Part shown: positions 7,145 to 10,704 of the stretch, piece after piece | Layout: every line of letters begins with the position of its first letter | Numbering within the stretch: the first letter of the stretch is position 1 | Source: Faecalimonas sp. | GTDB taxonomy: Bacteria; Bacillota_A; Clostridia; Lachnospirales; Lachnospiraceae | Assembly (NCBI GenBank): GCA_026169575.1 | Contig: JAPFCT010000083.1 | Span: 1 to 10,704 of the forward strand | Length of the DNA stretch: 10,704 bases | Reading direction: 5' to 3' | The notes under the pieces: generated by a model | Database searches by the model: none | The model's input: the letters and a program-made list of their open reading frames with translations, nothing else | Told to the model about the DNA's origin: nothing | Position numbers and translations under genes: made by a program

Positions 7145-8551
7145 TTAGCAGCAAAGTTCACAGATGACCTGTGCAAAGATCTTAGCGCTCAGAACCAGCT
7201 CCTCTACCACTGCAAATTCATCTGCCCCATGCATTCTGTTGTCGGTTCCCGGAAGGGAGCATCCAAATGCAACTCCTCTTTCCAGATGATGCACATAAGT
7301 TCCTCCGCCGATTGCCAGACACTCTCCTTTTCCTCCGGTATATTCCTCATAACATGCAAGCAATGTTTTTACAAATGGAGAATCTGCCGGAACATGGTGC
7401 GGAGGGTTCTGTGTCTCATTTAATAATGTCATTCCATTTTCTGCCATTCTTTCTTTTACAACATTCAGCACGTTCTCTGTTGTGCCACAGATTGGGATCC
7501 TGCTGTCAAAAATTCCATCCAGACCATGCTCGTTTAACTCCAGCACGCTGAAATTCATTGTCAGTTTGCCGGAAAGTTCATCTTCCAGATTAATCCCGAG
7601 CGCCTCTGCCTGATGATCTCCAAACGGGAACATCTCATGTAATTTTTCCACCGCTTCTGTCGTGCTGCATGCAGCAAACGGCAGCATGCAAAGCAGTTCA
7701 AGGAGCGCTGTCAGAGCATTTTTCCCCTCTTCCGGTTTTGAAGCGTGGGCACCTGCTCCTTCCGCATGGATCGTCACAACTCCGTCTGTTTCCTCACAGC
7801 AGAAGGAAACACCAGTCTGTTTCTGTACCTGCTCTGCCTTTTCCATAATCTCTGCGCTGCCAAGTCCGGTCACATCTGCAGATGCTTTTCCCGGAACAAT
7901 GTTGACGATCTTTCCGCCAGATACGCTTAAAATACGCGGAGAAACTTCTTCTGTCTCCCATTTTGCGAGAAAATGTCCATTCAGGCTTCCTTTTTCAATA
8001 TTGATCACCGGGAAGTCCGCATCCGGTGAAAATGTCATCGGCGCTTCCTTCTCCACCGCATAATAGTGCGCGATGTCGCTGCTTCCGCACTCCTCATCTG
8101 TTCCGAGGATCAGGCGTACGTTTTTCTTTAATGGAATGCCAAGTTCTTTCACTGCACGCATCGCATACATTGCCGCAACTGCAGGACCTTTGTCGTCGGC
8201 GCTTCCTCTTCCGTACAATCTTCCGTCTTTGACAACCGGAGCATACGGCTCTGTCACACTCCATCCATCCCCAGCCGGAACAACATCGAGATGTGCTAAG
8301 ATATCAAGCTGCTTTTCCAGATCATTTAAATCTGCTGTTCCTACATAATTCTCATAATTTTTTACTGCAAATCCATATCCTTCCGCCATCTCAAGCGCTT
8401 CTGCAAGCGCCTTCGCAGGTCCTTCCCCAAATGGACAGTCGATGGCTGCTTCTCCTTTTGTACTGTTGATTCTGACCAGACGGCAGATATCTGCGATCAT
8501 TTCCTCTCTGTGCGCGTCTAAATAAGCCTCAATCTGTTCTCTGTATTCCAT
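7145..8551 (-). CDS. pepV: Dipeptidase PepV, M20 metallopeptidase family
   Basis: A cytosolic zinc dipeptidase of 468 aa, normal for PepV. The M20 metal-site pattern is present in order: LAHLDVVPAGDGW (first His ligand and its Asp), GRGSADDKGP (bridging Asp), GTDEECGSSD (catalytic Glu plus ligand Glu), SPDADFP (Asp ligand) and near the C-terminus GGTYVHHLERGVAFG (His ligand). The central insertion (about residues 200-340) corresponds to the PepV lid domain. It would cleave varied dipeptides, supplying amino acids after peptide uptake. It is the first gene of the minus-strand run, preceded by AGGAAG and by a promoter-like TTGTAG-N17-TATAAT about 115 nt upstream. The ECF gene starts 10 nt after its stop, hinting at a shared uptake/turnover theme, but that is inference. 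Confidence 0.95.
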   Translation of the reverse strand: MEYREQIEAYLDAHREEMIADICRLVRINSTKGEAAIDCPFGEGPAKALAEALEMAEGYGFAVKNYENYVGTADLNDLEKQLDILAHLDVVPAGDGWSVTEPYAPVVKDGRLYGRGSADDKGPAVAAMYAMRAVKELGIPLKKNVRLILGTDEECGSSDIAHYYAVEKEAPMTFSPDADFPVINIEKGSLNGHFLAKWETEEVSPRILSVSGGKIVNIVPGKASADVTGLGSAEIMEKAEQVQKQTGVSFCCEETDGVVTIHAEGAGAHASKPEEGKNALTALLELLCMLPFAACSTTEAVEKLHEMFPFGDHQAEALGINLEDELSGKLTMNFSVLELNEHGLDGIFDSRIPICGTTENVLNVVKERMAENGMTLLNETQNPPHHVPADSPFVKTLLACYEEYTGGKGECLAIGGGTYVHHLERGVAFGCSLPGTDNRMHGADEFAVVEELVLSAKIFAQVICELCC

Positions 8552-8593
8552 AAATCTCTTCCTTCCCTTCTTCTAGCTTTTCAAAGAATACTT

Positions 8594-8608
8594 CCAGATA
8601 GCATCTGG
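8594..8608. repeat. Small perfect hairpin in the pepV leader
   Basis: CCAGAT (8594-8599) and ATCTGG (8603-8608) are perfectly complementary around a 3-nt loop. It lies in the predicted untranslated leader of pepV, about 43 nt before the start codon. No T tract follows on either strand, so it is not an intrinsic terminator. A regulatory or mRNA-stability role is possible but unsupported. Confidence 0.5.
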
Positions 8609-8664
8609 TATCCGGGGCACTGACTCTCCTCTTATTTTCTGTCATATGCCGCGCTTTGTGTTTT

Positions 8665-8693
8665 ATTATACTGCACTTTTATGGATACTACAA
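8665..8693 (-). promoter_or_regulatory. Candidate sigma-A promoter for pepV and the downstream run
   Basis: On the minus strand a perfect TATAAT (-10, 8670-8665) is preceded at 17 nt by TTGTAG (-35, 8693-8688; 3 of 6 to TTGACA). Transcription would start near 8658, giving a leader of about 107 nt before pepV. It is the only good vegetative promoter I see upstream of the seven-gene run. Confidence 0.6.
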
Positions 8694-8724
8694 TCTTTTT
8701 TGGAAAAAGTAACCTGCCTTTCTT

Positions 8725-8754
8725 TTGCATATCTCTTCTTCTCTCCCATATATT
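8725..8754 (+). promoter_or_regulatory. Weak candidate promoter for the pdaA-like gene
   Basis: TTGCAT (8725-8730) and TATATT (8749-8754), 18 nt apart, lie 32 bp upstream of the pdaA-like start. The overlapping GCATA...CATATAT recalls forespore sigma-G elements, but the 15-nt spacer and the -10 sequence do not fit the consensus well. The sigma factor is therefore left open. Confidence 0.25.
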
Positions 8755-8773
8755 TAGAATAATAAGATTTTTT

Positions 8774-8779
8774 CAGGAG
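8774..8779 (+). promoter_or_regulatory. Ribosome binding site deciding the pdaA-like start
   Basis: CAGGAG lies 6 nt before the ATG at 8786. The earlier in-frame ATG at 8681 has only CTGCACTTTT upstream and no ribosome binding site, so the 8786 start is preferred. Confidence 0.75.
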
Positions 8780-8785
8780 TTTTCC

Positions 8786-9601
8786 ATGATCAAAAAGCAC
8801 CATTTCTACCTGGCATGCAGGCTTTTTCTATTGTTTGCCGCCGCATTTCTCATCGGAACGCTGACTGCCCGTTTCCAAAAGCAGCATACTTCTGCAATTC
8901 CAGCCTCCTCCGACGGCAACTGGGGACTCAGTTTCCCGGAGGAGGGAAAGACACCTTCCGGAAATGCCTCTTCCGAAGAACTCTCCGGCTACCATGCATT
9001 TTATACTGGTGATCCATCCAGAAAAACAATCTACCTGACATTTGATGCCGGCTATGAAAACGGGAATACTGCTCCGATCCTTGATGCGCTGAAAAAGCAT
9101 CATGCTCCCGCCACTTTTTTTGTCGTCGGAAATTTTTTAAAAGAAAATCCGGATCTGATCAGACGAATGGAAAAAGAAGGACATATTGTCGGGAATCATA
9201 CTTACACCCACCCCGATATGTCCAAAATTTCCACCAAAGAAGCGTTTGCAAAAGAATTAAACGACCTTTCAGCACTGTATCAAGAAATTACCGGAAAAGA
9301 AATGACAAAATTTTACCGCCCTCCGCAGGGCAAATACAGCAAATCTAACCTTCAGATGGCAAAAGAAATGGGATACCACACTTTTTTCTGGAGCCTTGCC
9401 TATGTAGACTGGTATCAGGATAAGCAGCCGTCCAAAGAAGAAGCTTTCAAAAAACTGCTCGGACGCATCCACCCCGGAGCGATCGTGCTTCTTCACAGCA
9501 CTTCCAGTACAAATGCTTCGATTCTCGATGAACTGCTCACAAAATGGGAAGAAATGGGTTATACTTTCGGCTCCCTGCAGGATCTTGTTCCGGCATCATA
9601 A
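8786..9601 (+). CDS. pdaA: PdaA-type polysaccharide deacetylase (spore cortex delta-lactam synthesis)
   Basis: A 271-aa NodB-fold deacetylase with a membrane anchor or uncleaved signal (basic MIKKHH, hydrophobic ~11-28). PdaA removes the acetyl group from N-acetylmuramic acid in cortex peptidoglycan, leading to muramic delta-lactam, the mark recognised by germination hydrolases. Evidence: motif 1 TFDAGYENG (85-93) in the PdaA style rather than TFDDG, with catalytic Asp87 kept and Ala88 at the usual metal-Asp position; HTYTH (138-142) with His138 and His142; RPPQGKY (178-184); FWSLAYVDWY; HPGAIVLLH (229-237); and a juxtamembrane NWGLSFPEEG. I start it at 8786, not at the longer in-frame ATG at 8681, because CAGGAG sits 6 nt upstream and the anchor then begins at residue 1. 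It is divergent from pepV and its stop overlaps the convergent acetyltransferase gene by 6 nt. Confidence 0.88.
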   Translation: MIKKHHFYLACRLFLLFAAAFLIGTLTARFQKQHTSAIPASSDGNWGLSFPEEGKTPSGNASSEELSGYHAFYTGDPSRKTIYLTFDAGYENGNTAPILDALKKHHAPATFFVVGNFLKENPDLIRRMEKEGHIVGNHTYTHPDMSKISTKEAFAKELNDLSALYQEITGKEMTKFYRPPQGKYSKSNLQMAKEMGYHTFFWSLAYVDWYQDKQPSKEEAFKKLLGRIHPGAIVLLHSTSSTNASILDELLTKWEEMGYTFGSLQDLVPAS

Positions 9602-10087
9602 CTTTTGGAACGCAATCCTTTCCGTTCCGTCTGCCACCCGGATCTTCCCACATTTTACAAATCCATTATTCTTCAGCAGCCGCTGCATCGGGAGATTTTC
9701 CTCGTGCGTATCCACTCTAAGTTCGCTGCTCTGTGCAATACTCCACTGCAGGCAAAATTTCCCTGCTCCCTTTCCTCCCGTCGATGCCAGTCTGTGCAGT
9801 ACTTTATACGGGGCATCATTTAACCATTGTCCTTCCCAGATTTCCTGGTAAGTGGGATCTGGTCCTTTGCACAGACTGAATGTGGCGGCAAGCATTCCGT
9901 CTTCCTCACAGACATACTGATTCCCCTGCATGATCTCACTCAGAACCAGTTCTCCGGATGGGTATCCATCCTGCCACTGCGTCGCGTTGCCATTTTCCCG
10001 CATAAATACTTTCGCCCGCTCATAGATCTCCAGGATCTGCTTCAGTTCACTTTCTTTTGCCTGTCTTATTCTCATCTTCTCTCTCAC
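9596..10087 (-). CDS. GNAT family N-acetyltransferase
   Basis: A 163-aa single-domain GNAT protein that would transfer an acetyl group from acetyl-CoA to an amine; the acceptor is not predictable. The N-terminus IRQAKESELKQILEIYERAK is a typical beta1-alpha1, the acetyl-CoA loop corresponds to HRLASTGGKGAGKFCLQW (98-115), and the C-terminal half has RVDTHEENLPMQRLLKNNGF (124-143) followed by CGKI, a common GNAT ending. The start is uncertain: GTG at 10087 has AAGGA 8 nt upstream, while ATG at 10075 (four residues shorter) has only GAGAG very close by; I use the GTG. It is convergent with pdaA, sharing 6 nt at the stops with no terminator between them. Upstream is a hairpin-rich spacer; no clear promoter was found. 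Confidence 0.87.
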   Translation of the reverse strand: MREKMRIRQAKESELKQILEIYERAKVFMRENGNATQWQDGYPSGELVLSEIMQGNQYVCEEDGMLAATFSLCKGPDPTYQEIWEGQWLNDAPYKVLHRLASTGGKGAGKFCLQWSIAQSSELRVDTHEENLPMQRLLKNNGFVKCGKIRVADGTERIAFQKL

Positions 10088-10108
10088 TTTCTTCTTCCTT
10101 TTAATTCC

Positions 10109-10156
10109 CCGGCGAAAGCATGGGTGTATTCGACATACTGGATGCTTTTACTCCGG
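10109..10156. repeat. Inverted repeat upstream of the acetyltransferase gene
   Basis: AAAGCAT (10115-10121) pairs with ATGCTTT (10142-10148) across a 20-nt loop. CCGG at 10109-10112 and 10153-10156 can extend the stem past a small internal loop. It lies 22 bp before the acetyltransferase start and would sit in that gene's leader. No T tract; function unknown. Confidence 0.5.
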
Positions 10157-10176
10157 CGCCTTCCAAAAAGTACAGC

Positions 10177-10209
10177 GAAGTAGGAATGTGACACGCACAT
10201 TCCTACTTC
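10177..10209. repeat. Perfect 14-bp inverted repeat (long hairpin)
   Basis: GAAGTAGGAATGTG (10177-10190) and CACATTCCTACTTC (10196-10209) are exact complements around the 5-nt loop ACACG. It lies between the small membrane-protein gene and the acetyltransferase gene, both read leftward. Only a short T run at a distance follows on the minus strand, and a T-rich but broken stretch follows on the plus strand, so it is at best a weak terminator. It may instead end the small-gene transcript with help, protect an mRNA end, or be a dispersed repeat. Confidence 0.7.
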
Positions 10210-10276
10210 TGTTTCTCTGTGTAATAATCTCCGTCAGTCGCTGACAATCTTCCTGCTGTGCAGAGTCTCTGTGCAA

Positions 10277-10552
10277 CTATCTTGCCGCTTTTTTATGTCC
10301 CCGGTCAACAACATCCTCCCAGCCAAACTCCGGCTGATAGCTTTGAGCCTCTTCGTGCTTCTTCAGTTCAAAATATCTTCTGCTGGCACCGATCTTATCA
10401 CAGATCTTAAAGAATCCGAGTTCCAAAAGGTTAAAGAACTTATGGAACGGTTCGATCTTATAATTTACATGCCCTTTCATGAAAAGCGCCGCCACGATTC
10501 CGGTCAATACAACAGTGCTCATTAAAATTGTACTCTGAATGTGATTCAACAT
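10277..10552 (-). CDS. Small single-pass membrane protein, function unknown
   Basis: I do not recognise a family. The 91-aa product has one clear hydrophobic helix near the N-terminus (about 8-26, ILMSTVVLTGIVAALF), then a basic/aromatic amphipathic stretch (KIEPFHKFFNLLELGFFKICDKIG), and a charged, probably cytosolic tail rich in K, R, E and H. Cys51 is the only cysteine. I start it at the ATG at 10552 because AAGGGG lies 9 nt upstream; the alternative in-frame TTG at 10561 directly abuts that site and is implausible. A near-consensus promoter at 10585-10613 and a short leader support it as a real, independently expressed gene. It is followed by a hairpin-rich spacer. Topology is predicted by eye only. 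Confidence 0.7.
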   Translation of the reverse strand: MLNHIQSTILMSTVVLTGIVAALFMKGHVNYKIEPFHKFFNLLELGFFKICDKIGASRRYFELKKHEEAQSYQPEFGWEDVVDRGHKKAAR

Positions 10553-10561
10553 TGTCTTCAA

Positions 10562-10567
10562 CCCCTT
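10562..10567 (-). promoter_or_regulatory. Ribosome binding site deciding the start of the small membrane protein
   Basis: AAGGGG on the minus strand lies 9 nt before the ATG at 10552-10550 and directly abuts the alternative TTG at 10561, which favours the ATG. Confidence 0.65.
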
Positions 10568-10584
10568 TTCTTTTCGTTTTCTTT

Positions 10585-10613
10585 ATTCTAATCCCATTTT
10601 TCAAAATAGTCAA
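10585..10613 (-). promoter_or_regulatory. Near-consensus sigma-A promoter for the small membrane protein
   Basis: On the minus strand TTGACT (10613-10608, 5 of 6 to TTGACA) is followed after exactly 17 nt by TAGAAT (10590-10585, 5 of 6 to TATAAT). Transcription would start near 10578, leaving a leader of about 26 nt with the AAGGGG ribosome binding site. The flanks (10614-10704) are very AT-rich, as expected around an active promoter. Confidence 0.75.
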
Positions 10614-10704
10614 TTATTTTTACATTTTTCTTATTATTTTTCTTTTATTTTAATATTTCCATGTAAATACACTGCTTTTACACATTATTTTCTTTCATTA
10701 TTCA

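Noticed and set aside
7135..7176. Longer ECF S-component start from a TTG at 7176 inside pepV
   Set aside because: No ribosome binding site upstream, and the extra 14 residues are polar and unlike the family N-terminus.
8594..8608. Transcription terminator between pepV and pdaA promoters
   Set aside because: The 6-bp hairpin is not followed by a T tract on either strand.
8726..8753. Sigma-G promoter for pdaA
   Set aside because: GCATA...CATATAT has a 15-nt spacer and a mismatched -10 against the sigma-G consensus; kept only as a weak unspecified promoter.
8681..8785. Longer N-terminus for the pdaA-like gene from the ATG at 8681
   Set aside because: No ribosome binding site precedes it, it would overlap the predicted -35 of the divergent pepV promoter, and CAGGAG 6 nt before the ATG at 8786 together with the signal-anchor position favours the shorter form.
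1..10704. CRISPR arrays, insertion sequences, phage or defence genes, tRNA or rRNA
   Set aside because: No tandem spacer-repeat pattern, transposase or integrase motif, or tRNA/rRNA-like sequence was seen on either strand.

Overview
The window looks like ordinary chromosomal DNA from a spore-forming, low-to-moderate GC member of the Bacillota, most likely a Lachnospiraceae-type clostridium. Three things point there: the family variants seen (TmcAL, DegV/FakB-like, PepV, an ECF-type S component, a PdaA-type deacetylase), strong AGGAGG-like ribosome binding sites, and compact same-strand gene runs. No mobile element, CRISPR array, tRNA or rRNA was seen.

Layout: (1) 1-1088, plus strand, is the 3' part of a tRNA-Met cytidine acetate ligase gene (tmcAL), whose first ~50 codons lie outside the window. 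(2) 1102-1167 is a long hairpin with T-rich flanks on both sides, a shared terminator for tmcAL and the convergent run to its right. (3) 8551 down to 1201, minus strand, is a tight seven-gene run read as pepV, ECF S component, DUF1893 protein, polA, coaE, walJ (yycJ), DegV-family protein. Junctions are overlaps or gaps of 1-19 nt, apart from one 70-nt gap before polA. A TTGTAG-N17-TATAAT promoter (8665-8693) precedes pepV and leaves a leader of about 107 nt. (4) 8786-9601, plus strand, is a divergent PdaA-type polysaccharide deacetylase. (5) 10087 down to 9596, minus strand, is a GNAT acetyltransferase whose stop codon region overlaps that of pdaA tail-to-tail by 6 nt. (6) 10088-10276 is non-coding and holds several inverted repeats, including a perfect 14-bp one. 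(7) 10552 down to 10277, minus strand, is a small one-helix membrane protein of unknown function behind a near-consensus vegetative promoter (10585-10613).

Functionally the seven-gene run mixes DNA replication and repair (PolA, WalJ), coenzyme A synthesis (CoaE), fatty-acid binding (DegV/FakB fold), peptide turnover (PepV), vitamin or precursor uptake (ECF S component) and an uncharacterised protein (DUF1893). It reads as a housekeeping cluster rather than a dedicated pathway. PdaA implies that the organism makes a spore cortex with muramic delta-lactam. The least explained parts are the DUF1893/ECF pair, the small membrane protein and the hairpin-rich spacer beside it. I see no convincing new defence or mobile system here.
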